Shown here piece after piece: positions 46,482 to 56,569 of a stretch of 64,000 nt of DNA. The translations under genes were made by a program, and so were the position numbers. This stretch comes from Janibacter limosus. Its GTDB lineage: Bacteria; Actinomycetota; Actinomycetes; Actinomycetales; Dermatophilaceae. Positions within the stretch are counted from its first letter, which is position 1; each line of letters starts with the position of its first letter. Location of the stretch: the NCBI RefSeq assembly GCF_004295485.1, contig NZ_CP036164.1, positions 2,852,001 through 2,916,000 on the forward strand, given 5' to 3'. The notes under the pieces were generated by a model that was not told the DNA's origin, ran no database searches, and was given only the letters and a program-made list of their open reading frames with translations.

Positions 46482-48757
46482 TCGACATGGTGGACGCCGA
46501 CGCCGCACATGCCTTCCCCGCCCCGCAGGCCGGGACGGTCACCGGCGACGTCTCCATCTCCTCCTCGTCGCCCGCCGCAGCCAGCGAGCTGCGCGCCCGA
46601 GCGGCCAACGGCCGCTTCGTCCGCACGGCCCATCACGACGGGGCCGACCCGTCCGCCCTGCCGAGCGACCGCTTCCTCGACCGGGAGATCAGCTGGCTGC
46701 AGTTCAACGAGCGCGTCCTGCAGCTGGCCGCCGACTCGTCCGTGCCGCTGCTCGAGCGGGCGCGCTTCCTGTCGATCTTCTCCAGCAACCTCGACGAGTT
46801 CTTCATGGTCCGCGCCGCCGGGCTCAAGCGGCGCATCGCGACGGGCATCGCCGTGCGCAGCCCCTCCGGGCTGGAGCCGCGCGAGGTCCTCGAGCAGATC
46901 TCGCGGGTGGCCCACGAGCTGTCGGCCATGCAGACCCGCATCTTCGACGACAGCGTGCGGCCCGCGCTCGTGGACGAGGGGATCAGCATCGTGCGCTGGA
47001 GCGAGGTCGAGGCACCCGAGCAGGAGCGCCTCGGCGACCTCTTCAGCCACGAGATCTACCCGGTGCTCACTCCCCTGGCCGTCGACCCGGCCCACCCCTT
47101 CCCCTACATCTCCGGGCTGTCCCTCAACCTCGCGGTGATCCTGATCAACCCCAAGACGGGCAAGGAGCACTTCGCGCGGATCAAGATGCCGCCCTCGCTC
47201 CCGCGCTTCCTCAAGGTGCGTCGAGCCTCCGCGTCGGTCACCGAGGACCTCTTCGAGGCCCAGTTCGTCCCGCTCGAGGACGTCATCGCCGCGCACCTCG
47301 ACCAGCTCTTCCCCGGCATGGAGGTGCACGAGCACTACTCCTTCCGGGTCACCCGCAACGAGGACCTCGAGGTCGAGGAGGACGACGCGGAGAACCTCCT
47401 GGCGGCCCTGGAGAAGGAGCTGACCCGGCGCCGCTTCGGCCCACCGGTCCGCCTCGAGGTCGAGGAGGACCTCGACGACCACGTCATGGAGCTGCTCACC
47501 CGGGAGCTGGGCGTCACCGAGGACGAGGTCTACCGGCTGCCCGCACCGCTGGACCTGCGAGGTCTCGACGAGATCGCCGACATCGACCGGACCGACCTGC
47601 ACTTCCCCCCCTTCGTCGCCCGCACCAACCCCGACCTCGCCCCGGAGGAGTCCTCCAAGGCCGCCAACCTCATCGAGCGGATCGCCCACCAGGACGTGCT
47701 CCTGCAGCACCCCTACGACTCCTTCTCCACCTCGGTGCAGGCCTTCCTCGAGCAGGCCGCCGCCGACCCGCAGGTCCTCGCGATCAAGCAGACGCTCTAC
47801 CGCACCAGCGGTGACAGCCCGATCGTCGACGCGCTCATCGATGCGGCCGAGGCCGGCAAGCAGGTGCTCGCGGTCGTCGAGATCAAGGCGCGCTTCGACG
47901 AGCAGAACAACATCGAGTGGGCCCGCAAGCTCGAGCACGCCGGCGTCCACGTCGTCTACGGGATCGTCGGGCTGAAGACCCACTGCAAGCTCGCGCTGGT
48001 GGTCCGGCAGGAGCCGGACGGGCTGGCGCGCTACTGCCACGTCGGGACCGGCAACTACAACCCCAAGACGGCACGGCTCTACGAGGACGTGGGGCTGCTG
48101 ACATCCGACCCGGTGGTCGGCCAGGACCTCACCCGCCTCTTCAACCAGCTCTCCGGCCTGGCGCCGCGCAGCAAGTTCAAGCGGCTCCTCGTCGCGCCCC
48201 GCAGCATCCGGGACGGGCTGCTCGACCGGATCGACAAGCAGATCCACCGGCAGGTCCAGCACGGTGACGGACGCATCGCCTTCAAGGTCAACTCCCTCGT
48301 CGACGAGGCCACGATCGACGCGCTGTACCGGGCCAGCATCGCTGGGGTCCGGGTCGACATCTGGGTGCGCGGCATCTGCGCCCTGCGCCCCGGCGTCGAG
48401 GGGCTCAGCGACAACATCCGGGTCCACTGCGTGCTCGGGCGCTTCCTGGAGCACTCGAGGATCTTCCTCTTCGGGACCGGCGACGGCCGCGAGGCGTGGT
48501 TCGGCTCGGCCGACCTCATGCACCGCAACCTCGACCGGCGGGTCGAGGCCATGGTCCGCATCGTCGAGCCGCGCCACGTCGAGCAGCTCTTCGACCTCGT
48601 CGCCCGCGGGATGTCCGGCGACTACGGCCACTGGTCGCTCGACGGCGCCGGTCGGTGGACCCGGGTCCACCAGGCCCCCGACGGCACGCCCCTGCCCGAC
48701 ATCCAGGAAGCCCTGATCGCGATGCACGCCCAGCGGCGTCGCAAGGCGCGGCGTTGA
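46478..48757 (+). CDS. ppk: Polyphosphate kinase 1
   Basis: A 759-residue PPK1. After about 60 variable residues come [36 protein letters not shown], the catalytic domain with [35 protein letters not shown], the autophosphorylated His region [20 protein letters not shown] and [13 protein letters not shown] at the C-terminus. It reversibly makes polyphosphate from ATP. The ATG at 46478 overlaps the mshD stop (ATGA); the in-frame ATG at 46487 is the alternative. Confidence 0.95.
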   Translation: MIDMVDADAAHAFPAPQAGTVTGDVSISSSSPAAASELRARAANGRFVRTAHHDGADPSALPSDRFLDREISWLQFNERVLQLAADSSVPLLERARFLSIFSSNLDEFFMVRAAGLKRRIATGIAVRSPSGLEPREVLEQISRVAHELSAMQTRIFDDSVRPALVDEGISIVRWSEVEAPEQERLGDLFSHEIYPVLTPLAVDPAHPFPYISGLSLNLAVILINPKTGKEHFARIKMPPSLPRFLKVRRASASVTEDLFEAQFVPLEDVIAAHLDQLFPGMEVHEHYSFRVTRNEDLEVEEDDAENLLAALEKELTRRRFGPPVRLEVEEDLDDHVMELLTRELGVTEDEVYRLPAPLDLRGLDEIADIDRTDLHFPPFVARTNPDLAPEESSKAANLIERIAHQDVLLQHPYDSFSTSVQAFLEQAAADPQVLAIKQTLYRTSGDSPIVDALIDAAEAGKQVLAVVEIKARFDEQNNIEWARKLEHAGVHVVYGIVGLKTHCKLALVVRQEPDGLARYCHVGTGNYNPKTARLYEDVGLLTSDPVVGQDLTRLFNQLSGLAPRSKFKRLLVAPRSIRDGLLDRIDKQIHRQVQHGDGRIAFKVNSLVDEATIDALYRASIAGVRVDIWVRGICALRPGVEGLSDNIRVHCVLGRFLEHSRIFLFGTGDGREAWFGSADLMHRNLDRRVEAMVRIVEPRHVEQLFDLVARGMSGDYGHWSLDGAGRWTRVHQAPDGTPLPDIQEALIAMHAQRRRKARR

Positions 48758-49716
48758 GCGCGGCCACCGTCCTGGCCGCAGGAACCCTGCCGTGGCGGCG
48801 CCGACGTGGGCGCCTCCAGGTCGCGCTCGTCCACCGACCCCGCTACGACGACTGGTCGTGGGCCAAGGGCAAGCTCGAGCGCGGCGAGAGCTTCCCCGCC
48901 GCCGCGGTCCGCGAGACGCTCGAGGAGACCGGGCTGCGCGTGCGGCTGGGCCATCCGCTCCCGACCACGACCTACACCGTGGGCTCGGCGTCGGGCACTG
49001 CCGTCAAGGAGGTGCGCTACTGGGCCGCGGAGGTCACCGGAGGTGACGGGGGCCTCGTCCACGAGGTCGACGCCGTCGACTGGGTCGAGGCCGACGCCGC
49101 CCCGGAGCGGCTGACCTACCAGCGTGACCGGGCCCAGGTGGAGGCACTACGGGCCGCTGCCGCCACCGGCACCCTCACGACCTGGTCCCTGGCGGTCCTG
49201 CGGCACGCCAAGGCCCGCTCACGCTCCTCGTGGTCCGACGACGACTGGCTGCGTCCGCTGAGCCCGCAAGGCCGTGCGCAGGCAGCCGAGCTCGTCCCGC
49301 TGCTCGACGGGTACGGGATCCAACGCCTCGTGAGCAGCCCCTCCACCCGCGCCAGCGACACCCTCGCGCCCTACGCCACGGCAAGCGGCGGCAAGCTCCG
49401 ACTCAAGCCCGGGCTGTCCGAGGAGGGCTACGCCGAGGACCCCGCACGCGCGGGTCACCACCTCGACCGGCTCCTCGTGCGCGGTGTCCCCGCGTGCCTG
49501 TGCAGCCATGGACCCGTGCTGCCGGACCTCGTCGCCCGGCTCCTCGAGCGGGTCGACCCGGCGTTGGCCCCGGGCGTGGTCGCGCAGTCCGTCATCGAGG
49601 AGGTCGTCCGCGACGGACTGGCGAAGGGGGAGGCCCTCATCGCCCACGTCGTGGGCACCGGCGAGGACGCCCGGGTCGTCGCCGCCGAGCGGCACCTCCT
49701 CCTCGACCGCGGGTGA
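48754..49716 (+). CDS. mutT1: MutT1-type Nudix hydrolase fused to histidine phosphatase
   Basis: A 320-residue two-domain protein. Residues 1-145 are Nudix, with box [20 protein letters not shown] (pattern GX5EX7REUXEE satisfied) and TGLR after it. Residues 150-320 are a SixA-like histidine phosphatase: [15 protein letters not shown] with the RH catalytic pair, [13 protein letters not shown] and [13 protein letters not shown]. This is the mycobacterial MutT1 (Rv2985) layout, which removes 8-oxo-GTP and also acts on diadenosine polyphosphates; there too it neighbours ppk1. A TTG start gives a TTGA overlap with ppk; no ATG or GTG fits before the first strand. Confidence 0.92.
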   Translation: MSAATVLAAGTLPWRRRRGRLQVALVHRPRYDDWSWAKGKLERGESFPAAAVRETLEETGLRVRLGHPLPTTTYTVGSASGTAVKEVRYWAAEVTGGDGGLVHEVDAVDWVEADAAPERLTYQRDRAQVEALRAAAATGTLTTWSLAVLRHAKARSRSSWSDDDWLRPLSPQGRAQAAELVPLLDGYGIQRLVSSPSTRASDTLAPYATASGGKLRLKPGLSEEGYAEDPARAGHHLDRLLVRGVPACLCSHGPVLPDLVARLLERVDPALAPGVVAQSVIEEVVRDGLAKGEALIAHVVGTGEDARVVAAERHLLLDRG

Positions 49717-49777
49717 CGCACCCGCCCATACCCCGGGTGTGACGCACCCGCGACCTGACCACGCACTGTGCAGGTGC

Positions 49778-49821
49778 GATTCACCGAGTGTTCACCGATT
49801 GCGAGCCGTCCGGTCACCGAG
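49778..49821 (+). promoter_or_regulatory. PHO-box-like array upstream of pstS
   Basis: Four consecutive 11-bp units: GATTCACCGAG (49778), TGTTCACCGAT (49789), TGCGAGCCGTC (49800, weak) and CGGTCACCGAG (49811). Three of four share the TCACCGA core in register. It lies 95 bp before the pstS start, a suitable place for RegX3 activation. Two short GGGTG/CACCC hairpins (49708-49751) just upstream may end the mutT1 transcript. Confidence 0.75.
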
Positions 49822-49915
49822 CGTCCCTACGTTCGTCAACGTACGACCACGGCGGTCGCGGCGGGCTGCCCTCGTCGCGCGTTCGTGTCCACCCCCTCAG
49901 AGAGGTCTGACAGAC

Positions 49916-51034
49916 GTGACTCGTTCCACCCGCAGCCGCAAGGTCCTCACCGGTACCGCTGCCCTCGCCCTCACCTTCTCGATGGCCGCGTGTGGCGCGG
50001 GCAACGAGGACAGCTCCTCCTCCTCGTCCTCCGACGGTGGCTCCGACGCCGCCGCCGTCTCCGGCACCATCAAGGGCGCCGGCGCCAGCTCCATGGAGAA
50101 GGCCCAGAACGAGTGGATCGCCGACTTCACCGAGGTCGCTCCCGACGCCACCGTCGAGTACGCGCCTGACGGCTCCGGCACCGGCCGCGAGAAGTTCATC
50201 AACGGCGCCGTGAACTTCGCGGGCACCGACTCCGCGATGGACGACGAGGAGATGGCCTCCGCCAAGGAGAAGGGCTGCACGGGCGAGACCATCCAGTTCC
50301 CGACCTACGTCTCCCCGATCGCCGTCGCGTTCAACCTCAAGGACGTCGACAGCCTCAACCTCAGCGCCCCGGTCATCGCCGACATCTTCTCCGGCAAGAT
50401 CAAGACCTGGAACGACCCGGCGATCGCCAAGGAGAACGAGGGCGTCAAGCTCCCCGACACCAAGATCACGCCGGTCAACCGCTCCGACGAGTCGGGCACC
50501 TCCAAGAACTTCTCCTCCTACCTCGCCGAGGCAGCCCCGGAGAAGTGGAAGCACGAGCCCGACGACGTGTGGCCGATCAAGGGTGGCGAGGCCGCCAAGG
50601 GCACCTCCGGTGTCGTCGACACGATCGGCGCCGGCGAGGGCAACATCGGCTACGCCGATGCCTCCCAGATCGGTGACCTCACGGCCGCCAAGATCAAGGC
50701 CGGCAAGGAGTTCATCGAGTACAGCCCCGAGGCTGCCGCCAAGATCCTCGAGAGCGCCAAGCGGGTCGACGAGACCAGCAAGACCAACTACGCCGTCGAG
50801 CTCGACCGCGGCAACGCGGGCGAGGGCGTCTACCCGGTCGTCCTGGTCTCGTACGCCGTCGCCTGCACGGACTACAAGGACCCGGAGGTTGCCAACACGG
50901 TGAAGTCCTACCTCGAGTACGCGATCTCCGAGGACGGCCAGAAGGCGTCCACCGACGCTGCCGGTTCCGCCCCGCTGAGCGAGGCCGCCACCAAGGCTGC
51001 CACCGACGCTCTCGGTCAGATCAAGACCGACTGA
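49916..51034 (+). CDS. pstS: Phosphate ABC transporter, substrate-binding lipoprotein PstS
   Basis: A 372-residue lipoprotein: signal VLTGTAALALTFSMAAC (lipobox SMAAC), a Ser-rich linker (SSSSSSSDGG), then the PstS domain: GAGASSMEKAQNEWIADF, EYAPDGSGTGREKFINGAVN, FAGTDSAMDDEEM, TPVNRSDESGTSKNFSSYL. The Ser and Arg/Asp phosphate ligands are visible in DGSGTGR and RSDESGTS. High-affinity phosphate capture; first gene of pstSCAB. Confidence 0.96.
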   Translation: MTRSTRSRKVLTGTAALALTFSMAACGAGNEDSSSSSSSDGGSDAAAVSGTIKGAGASSMEKAQNEWIADFTEVAPDATVEYAPDGSGTGREKFINGAVNFAGTDSAMDDEEMASAKEKGCTGETIQFPTYVSPIAVAFNLKDVDSLNLSAPVIADIFSGKIKTWNDPAIAKENEGVKLPDTKITPVNRSDESGTSKNFSSYLAEAAPEKWKHEPDDVWPIKGGEAAKGTSGVVDTIGAGEGNIGYADASQIGDLTAAKIKAGKEFIEYSPEAAAKILESAKRVDETSKTNYAVELDRGNAGEGVYPVVLVSYAVACTDYKDPEVANTVKSYLEYAISEDGQKASTDAAGSAPLSEAATKAATDALGQIKTD

Positions 51035-51062
51035 CCAGCTTGACCCCCAGGGTCGACCCGAT

Positions 51063-51095
51063 CGGCCCTGTGGCTGCAGTGCAGTCGCAGGGCCG
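51063..51095 (+). terminator. Hairpin between pstS and pstC (likely partial terminator)
   Basis: CGGCCCTG (51063) pairs with CAGGGCCG (51088-51095), with inner pairing around CTGCAGTGCAG. Lies 29 bp after the pstS stop inside the operon, so it probably trims transcription to make more pstS than pstCAB, as in other pst operons. Confidence 0.6.
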
Positions 51096-51118
51096 TTCGG
51101 CTTGTCGCCCCACCCCTT

Positions 51119-51129
51119 CCCCCCCCCCC
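51119..51129 (+). repeat. Run of 11 cytosines upstream of pstC
   Basis: A C11 tract, interrupted on the left by CCCCTT, 20 bp before the pstC GTG and directly before GAAGGAAG, the probable ribosome-binding site. It is the longest homopolymer I noticed in the window. Confidence 0.9.
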
Positions 51130-51149
51130 GAAGGAAGCAGCAGGCGAAC

Positions 51150-52109
51150 GTGAGCAGCACCTCAGCAGTGGACCCGAAATCGACCGCCAGCGGTCTCCGG
51201 TCCGGCCGACGCTACGGCGACAGCATCTTCAGCGCGCTGTCCGTGTCCGCCGGAGTCGTCATCCTCCTCGTCCTGGTGGGCGTGACCTTCTTCCTCTTGT
51301 TCGGGGCGAAGGATGCCCTCCTCGCGGACTCCAGCGAGGTGCGCGGCGGCAACGGTCTCGTCGCCTACGTCGGGCCCCTCATCTTCGGGACATTGCTGTC
51401 GTCGATCATCGCGCTGATCATCGCCGTGCCGCTCTCCATCGGCATCGCGCTCTTCATCAGCCACTACGCCCCTCGGCGCTTGGCTGCCGGCCTGGGCTAC
51501 GTCGTCGACCTGCTCGCTGCCGTCCCCTCGATCATCTTCGGTCTCTGGGGCATGCAGATCGCACAGAGCGCGGTGCCCTCCTTCGAGTTCCTCAACGAGT
51601 ACCTCGGCTGGATCCCACTCTTCTCCGGGTCCGTGACCACCACGGGCCGCACGATGCTCATGATCGGCATCGTCCTGGCGATCATGATCCTGCCGATCAT
51701 GACGGCTGTGAACCGCGAGGTCTTCCTGCAGACCCCTCGCCTGCACGAGGAGGCCTCCCTGGCCCTGGGCGCGACGCGCTCCGAGATGATCCGCCAGACG
51801 GTTCTTCCCTTCGGGCAGTCCGGCATCGTCTCCGGCGCCATGCTGGGCCTCGGTCGGGCGCTCGGCGAGACGATGGCCGTCGCCATCATCCTGTCCGCCA
51901 GCGGTGGCGGATACTCGTGGGAGCTGCTCACCTCCAACACGCCCGGCACCATCGCCGGTGACATCGCGCTGAACTTCCCCGAGTCCTTCGGCATCGAGCG
52001 CAGCACGCTCTTCGTCTCGGGTCTGGCGCTCTTCGTCGTCACCTTCCTCGTCAACATGTTCGCCCGGTGGATCGTCTCCCGCCGTTCCGAGTTCTCTGGA
52101 GCCAACTGA
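51150..52109 (+). CDS. pstC: Phosphate ABC transporter permease PstC
   Basis: A 319-residue permease with six membrane segments. The EAA coupling loop is LHEEASLALGATRSEMIRQTVLPFG, and the family-typical AAVPSIIFGLWGM and GLGRALGETMAVAIIL are present. GTG at 51150 follows GAAGGAAG. Its stop overlaps the pstA start (TGATG). Confidence 0.95.
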   Translation: MSSTSAVDPKSTASGLRSGRRYGDSIFSALSVSAGVVILLVLVGVTFFLLFGAKDALLADSSEVRGGNGLVAYVGPLIFGTLLSSIIALIIAVPLSIGIALFISHYAPRRLAAGLGYVVDLLAAVPSIIFGLWGMQIAQSAVPSFEFLNEYLGWIPLFSGSVTTTGRTMLMIGIVLAIMILPIMTAVNREVFLQTPRLHEEASLALGATRSEMIRQTVLPFGQSGIVSGAMLGLGRALGETMAVAIILSASGGGYSWELLTSNTPGTIAGDIALNFPESFGIERSTLFVSGLALFVVTFLVNMFARWIVSRRSEFSGAN

Positions 52110-53170
52110 TGACCGCCACCACGCACGACGACGTCCAGGCTGACGGGCGCCTGGAGCAGCCCGTCCGCTGGGCCATCCTCGCCGGGTCCGCCATCGCCGC
52201 GATCGCCCTGCTGGCCGTCGTCGGGGGGCTCAACCCGCTGAGCGTCATCCTCGTCGGCGCCGTGATCTACTGCATCGCCATCTACGTCGCATCGCGCGCC
52301 GTCGAGGGGGCACGTCACGCCACGGACCGCCTGGTCACGGGCGTCGTCACGACGACCTTCCTGCTGGCCATGGTGCCGCTCGTCTCGGTCATCTGGACGA
52401 TCGTGTCCAAGGGCCTGGACCGGCTCGACCCGGAGTTCTTCACCTACTCGATGCGGGGCGTCGGCTCCGGCGACGTCGGCGGCGCCTACCACGCGATCAT
52501 CGGCACCGTCATCACGACCGGCATCGCGACGCTGATCTCCGTGCCGATCGGCCTCTTCGCCGCGATCTACCTCACGGAGTACGGCAACAAGGGCGTCCTC
52601 GCCCGCGGCCTGACCTTCTTCGTCGACGTGATGACGGGAATCCCGTCCATCGTCGCCGGCCTCTTCGCCATCGGCTTCTTCACGATGATGCTCGGTGACG
52701 AGGCCTACCAGGCCGGCATCGTCGGCGCCGTCGCGCTGGCGGTCCTGATGATCCCCACGGTGGTCCGCTCCAGCGAGGAGATGCTCCGGCTCGTCCCCAA
52801 CGAGCTGCGCGAGGCCAGCTACGCCCTGGGCGTCTCGAAGTGGCTGACCATCGCCAAGGTGGTGCTGCCGACCGCCATCGCCGGCCTCGCCACCGGCATC
52901 ACCCTGGCCATCGCCCGCGTCATGGGCGAGACCGCGCCGCTGCTCATCACCATGGGGGCGTCGCGTGCGGTCAACTTCAACCCCCTCGAGGGGTCGATGT
53001 CGGCGCTGCCGCTCTTCGCCTACAGCTCCTACGCCAACCCGGGCACCAACAAGGAGGACAGCATCGCAGCTGCCTGGACGGCCGCCCTCGTCCTCATGGC
53101 CCTCGTCATGATCCTCAACATCGCTGCCCGGCTGATCTCCAAGTTCTTCGCCCCCAAGACCGGTCGCTGA
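52109..53170 (+). CDS. pstA: Phosphate ABC transporter permease PstA
   Basis: A 353-residue permease. An N-terminal extension with two membrane segments precedes the standard domain: [39 protein letters not shown], the EAA loop [22 protein letters not shown] and [13 protein letters not shown]. It pairs with PstC to form the phosphate channel. Confidence 0.95.
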   Translation: MTATTHDDVQADGRLEQPVRWAILAGSAIAAIALLAVVGGLNPLSVILVGAVIYCIAIYVASRAVEGARHATDRLVTGVVTTTFLLAMVPLVSVIWTIVSKGLDRLDPEFFTYSMRGVGSGDVGGAYHAIIGTVITTGIATLISVPIGLFAAIYLTEYGNKGVLARGLTFFVDVMTGIPSIVAGLFAIGFFTMMLGDEAYQAGIVGAVALAVLMIPTVVRSSEEMLRLVPNELREASYALGVSKWLTIAKVVLPTAIAGLATGITLAIARVMGETAPLLITMGASRAVNFNPLEGSMSALPLFAYSSYANPGTNKEDSIAAAWTAALVLMALVMILNIAARLISKFFAPKTGR

Positions 53171-53193
53171 CGCGACAGACAAGGAACCACATC

Positions 53194-53973
53194 GTGTCCA
53201 AGCGCATCGACGTCAAGAACCTCGACATCTACTACAGCGACTTCCTGGCGGTGAAGGACGTCTCCGTCACCATCGAGCCCCGGTCGGTCACGGCGCTCAT
53301 CGGCCCCTCGGGCTGCGGCAAGTCGACCTTCCTCCGCTCGCTCAACCGCATGCACGAGGTCATTCCCGGCGCCCACGTCAAGGGCGAGGTCGTCATCGAC
53401 GGGGAGAACCTCTACGGCAAGGGCGTCGACCCGGTGATGGTCCGCCGCAAGGTGGGCATGGTCTTCCAGAAGCCCAACCCCTTCCCCACCATGTCGATCC
53501 GCGAAAACGTGCTGGCCGGCGTCAAGCTCAACAACAAGCGGATCAAGCGGTCCGACGCCGACGAGCTCGTCGAGACGAGCCTGCGCGGCGCCAACCTGTG
53601 GAACGAGGTCAAGGACCGGCTCGACAAGCCGGGCTCCGGCCTCTCCGGCGGCCAGCAGCAGCGTCTGTGCATCGCCCGCACGATCGCGGTCAAGCCCGAG
53701 GTCGTCCTCATGGACGAGCCGTGCTCGGCGCTCGACCCGATCTCCACGCTCGCGGTCGAGGACCTCATCGCGGAGCTGAAGGAGAACTACACGATCGTCA
53801 TCGTGACGCACAACATGCAGCAGGCGGCCCGCTGCTCCGACCGCACCGGCTTCTTCAACATCGAGGGCACCGGCAAGCCGGGTCAGCTGGTGGAGTTCGC
53901 CGACACGCAGCACATCTTCAACAACCCGTCCGAGAAGGCCACGGAGGACTACATCTCCGGCCGCTTCGGCTGA
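53194..53973 (+). CDS. pstB: Phosphate ABC transporter ATPase PstB
   Basis: A 259-residue ABC ATPase of the usual size: Walker [22 protein letters not shown]-loop [16 protein letters not shown], signature [16 protein letters not shown], Walker [17 protein letters not shown] and the switch His in [16 protein letters not shown]. It starts at GTG 53194, 24 bp after pstA, with AAGGA upstream. Completes pstSCAB. Confidence 0.97.
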   Translation: MSKRIDVKNLDIYYSDFLAVKDVSVTIEPRSVTALIGPSGCGKSTFLRSLNRMHEVIPGAHVKGEVVIDGENLYGKGVDPVMVRRKVGMVFQKPNPFPTMSIRENVLAGVKLNNKRIKRSDADELVETSLRGANLWNEVKDRLDKPGSGLSGGQQQRLCIARTIAVKPEVVLMDEPCSALDPISTLAVEDLIAELKENYTIVIVTHNMQQAARCSDRTGFFNIEGTGKPGQLVEFADTQHIFNNPSEKATEDYISGRFG

Positions 53974-54012
53974 CGGACGACCGCCCCCCTTCGTCGGGGG
54001 CTGGCAGGACGG

Positions 54013-54055
54013 CCGACGGCCGACGGACCCGCAGGGGGGATCCGTCGGCCGTCGG
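54013..54055. terminator. Bidirectional terminator between pstB and pit
   Basis: 15-bp arms CCGACGGCCGACGGA and complement around a 13-nt loop, between convergent stops at 53973 and 54075. A smaller CCCCC-TTCGTC-GGGGG hairpin lies just before it (about 53984-54000). Confidence 0.85.
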
Positions 54056-54074
54056 TCGTTGCGCGGGTGGTGGC

Positions 54075-55076
54075 TCAGACGCCGAAGACCGCCATGCCGA
54101 TCCACATGCAGATCGCCGCGGACAGGCCCGCGCCGGGGAAGGTGAGGATCCAGGCGCCGACGATGTTCTTGGCGACGCCCCACCGGACGGCCTTGAGCGA
54201 CTTCGTCGAGCCGACGCCCATGATCGCCGCGGTGATCGCGTGCGTCGTGGAGATCGGTGCCTTGAGCATCGTCGCGACGTAGAGGATCGACGCCGCGGTG
54301 ACCTCGGCGGCGAAGCCCTGCGGCGGGTCGAGGTGGATGATGCCGCGACCCAGCGTGCGCATGATCCGCCAGCCACCGGCGTAGGTACCCATGGAGATCA
54401 CGACCGCGGACATCACGAGGACCCACAACGGGATGCTGTCGTCGCCGCTGGGGTGGTGGCCGGAGACGGTGAGGGCCAGGACGACGACACCAGCGGTCTT
54501 GGCGGCGTCCTGCATGCCGTGACCGAAGGCCATGGCGGCCGCGGAGCCGGTCTGCGCCATCCGGAAGCCGCGCTTGGTGCGGCCGGGGTTGGCGTCGTGG
54601 AACAACCGCAGGATCAGCTTCATCACCAGGAAGCCGACGATGATGCCGACCACGGGCGAGATGAGCATCGGGACGATGACCTTCTCGAAGATGCCCATCC
54701 ACTTCACCGCCGCCCCGGCGACGAGCGCTGCCCCGCCGAGACCGCCGATGAGGGCGTGCGACGAGGACGAAGGGAGGCCCAACCACCAGGTGAGGAGGTT
54801 CCAGCCGATGGCGCCGAGCAGTGCCGCACCGCAGAGCACGAGGCCCAAGTTGCCATCCGGGGCGTCGATGATGCCCTTGCCCACGGTCTCGGCAACCTTG
54901 GCACCGAAGAAGGCACCGAAGAGGTTGGCCACCGCGGCCATGGCGAGCGCGGCGCGGGGGGTCAGTGCCCGGGTCGAGACCGAGGTCGCGATCGCGTTGG
55001 CCGCGTCATGGAAGCCGTTGGTGTAGTTGAAGCCCATCGCCAGCACGGTGACGAGCGCAACAGGAAGCCACTCCAC
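54075..55076 (-). CDS. pit: Low-affinity inorganic phosphate transporter (Pit family)
   Basis: A 333-residue PiT permease with about ten membrane segments. The two inverted family signatures are AMGFNYTNGFHDAANAIAT near the N-terminus and AMAFGHGMQDAAKTAGVVVL in the second half. It imports metal-phosphate using the proton gradient. It follows the DUF47 gene by 5 bp. Starts at GTG. Confidence 0.94.
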   Translation of the reverse strand: MEWLPVALVTVLAMGFNYTNGFHDAANAIATSVSTRALTPRAALAMAAVANLFGAFFGAKVAETVGKGIIDAPDGNLGLVLCGAALLGAIGWNLLTWWLGLPSSSSHALIGGLGGAALVAGAAVKWMGIFEKVIVPMLISPVVGIIVGFLVMKLILRLFHDANPGRTKRGFRMAQTGSAAAMAFGHGMQDAAKTAGVVVLALTVSGHHPSGDDSIPLWVLVMSAVVISMGTYAGGWRIMRTLGRGIIHLDPPQGFAAEVTAASILYVATMLKAPISTTHAITAAIMGVGSTKSLKAVRWGVAKNIVGAWILTFPGAGLSAAICMWIGMAVFGV

Positions 55077-55081
55077 GAGCG

Positions 55082-55708
55082 TCAGGACTCCTTGATGACG
55101 ATGCTCTCGACCCGGTGCGCCACCGTCTCGAAGCAATCTGCCGCCTGCTCGAGACGCTCGATGATGTCCTTGTGCTTGATGACCTCGATCGGATCGGTCA
55201 CCGCCCCGCCGAAGAGGTCACGAAGCAGCGTTCGGTAGATGACGTCGCCCTCGTTCTCCAGGCGGTTGATCTCCACCCAGTACTCGGGCAGCTCCTTCAT
55301 CGTGGCCAGCCGCGGCATGGCGTCGGCCGTCAGCTGGGCCATCCGCACGATCACCTCCATCTGAGCGGTGATGTCCGGCATGAGGCCATTCATCCGGTAG
55401 AGCACCACCATCTGGCCGGCCGCCTCGATCGCGTCGGTGCAGTCGTCCAGGGAGGCGGCGAGCTCGACGATGTCACCGTGGTCGAAGGGGGTGACGAAGC
55501 TGGTGTTGACCTTGCGGATGATGGCGTGGGTCGCCTCGTCCGCCTCGTGCTCGATGTCCTTCAGGCGAGGCAGCAGCACCTCGCGCTCGGTGGTGTCCGC
55601 CGCCAACATCTGGGTGAGGAGCCCAGCCGCCGCGACGCACTGACGAGCACTGTCGGCGAGCAGCTGGAAGAACGCATCGTCCCGGGAGGACGGTTTCAAG
55701 ATGCCCAC
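55082..55708 (-). CDS. DUF47 PhoU-like Pit accessory protein
   Basis: A 208-residue all-helical PhoU-related protein: LPRLKDIEHEADEATHAIIR with the metal-binding E-x-x-x-D pattern, SLDDCTDAIEAAGQMVVLYR and KDIIERLEQAADCFETVAHR. DUF47 proteins are encoded with PiT transporters and control their activity. First gene of a two-gene minus-strand operon. Confidence 0.9.
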   Translation of the reverse strand: MGILKPSSRDDAFFQLLADSARQCVAAAGLLTQMLAADTTEREVLLPRLKDIEHEADEATHAIIRKVNTSFVTPFDHGDIVELAASLDDCTDAIEAAGQMVVLYRMNGLMPDITAQMEVIVRMAQLTADAMPRLATMKELPEYWVEINRLENEGDVIYRTLLRDLFGGAVTDPIEVIKHKDIIERLEQAADCFETVAHRVESIVIKES

Positions 55709-55963
55709 GGGCGTCGTACTCCGGTTCAGGTGAGGGAGCAGGGTCAGGACACAGCGTAGGACCGACTGGACACCATTGCGTCATCGGGCGTTCACCGCGT
55801 GGGCCCCTGGAGTGCACCGGGTCGGGAGCGCCTCACGGCGCACGGCCGCTCGTGGCGGCGAATTTTGGGACCCGGGGCTACCGCGACCCGGTGCACCTGC
55901 TCAGCCTAACGGCGAGCAAGGTCACCTTCATTCCCCAGGGTGGCCCGCGTCGGACCAGCAGAG
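55709..55963. other. Intergenic region upstream of the DUF47-pit operon
   Basis: It holds one PHO-like core GTTCACC (55790-55796, inverted relative to the operon) without the second unit, plus short GGTGCACC-like repeats (about 55812 and 55892). A pit operon promoter must be here on the minus strand; nothing else is supported. Confidence 0.4.
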
Positions 55964-56566
55964 TCAGTGGAGCGCGCCCTGCCGCCACAGGCGGGCGCTG
56001 GCCTCGAGGTCCTCCGCGGTCGTCACCATCGCCGCCGCAGCGTCCAGGTCACCGTCCTCGAGGTGCGCCCGCCCGGTGGCCACGACCCGGCAGAAGGCCG
56101 CCGCCCGCTCGAGGGCCACGGCCAGGTCGCCGTCGAAGACACCCCCGAGGATCCGGTCGGACAGGTCGCGCACCTCCTCGGTGCCGGGCGGGTCGACGAC
56201 CCCGGCGATCACGTGGCTGACCTGGGCGACGACCAGCCCCGACGCGTACTCGCGGGCGGCCACCTCCGGGTTGCGCTGGATCCACGCCCGGAGCACGTAG
56301 ACGCGCCACAGGGCACCGGGCAGGCTGCGGGCCGGACGGCCCGCCCAGAGCTGCGCCAGGGTGTCGATGCCGAGGTCCTCGACGAGCCGCACGAGACGGG
56401 CCGTCGTCACCGGCGAGGAGTCACCCCGGCCGGCGTCGATGACCGTCTGGGCTGCGGTGTGGGCCGCCTCGGCCGCCTCTGCGGGGTCGGGGAGGGTGCC
56501 GCCGTGGGCCTCCATGGCGTCGGGCCCGAAGTGGAGCGGCCGGCGGGGCTTGCCCGGCTCTGCCAC
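55964..56566 (-). CDS. Conserved hypothetical protein
   Basis: A 200-residue, mostly helical cytoplasmic protein (ARLVRLVEDLGIDTLAQLWA, WRVYVLRAWIQRNPEVAARE, VALERAAAFCRVVATGRAHL). No motif recognised. It starts 3 bases after the stop of the enoyl-CoA hydratase-like gene and is probably co-transcribed with it. GTG start. Confidence 0.72.
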   Translation of the reverse strand: MAEPGKPRRPLHFGPDAMEAHGGTLPDPAEAAEAAHTAAQTVIDAGRGDSSPVTTARLVRLVEDLGIDTLAQLWAGRPARSLPGALWRVYVLRAWIQRNPEVAAREYASGLVVAQVSHVIAGVVDPPGTEEVRDLSDRILGGVFDGDLAVALERAAAFCRVVATGRAHLEDGDLDAAAAMVTTAEDLEASARLWRQGALH

Positions 56567-56569
56567 GAC

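Noticed and set aside
55790..55796. PHO box for the DUF47-pit operon
   Set aside because: Only one GTTCACC core without a second unit at 11-bp spacing; too weak to call.
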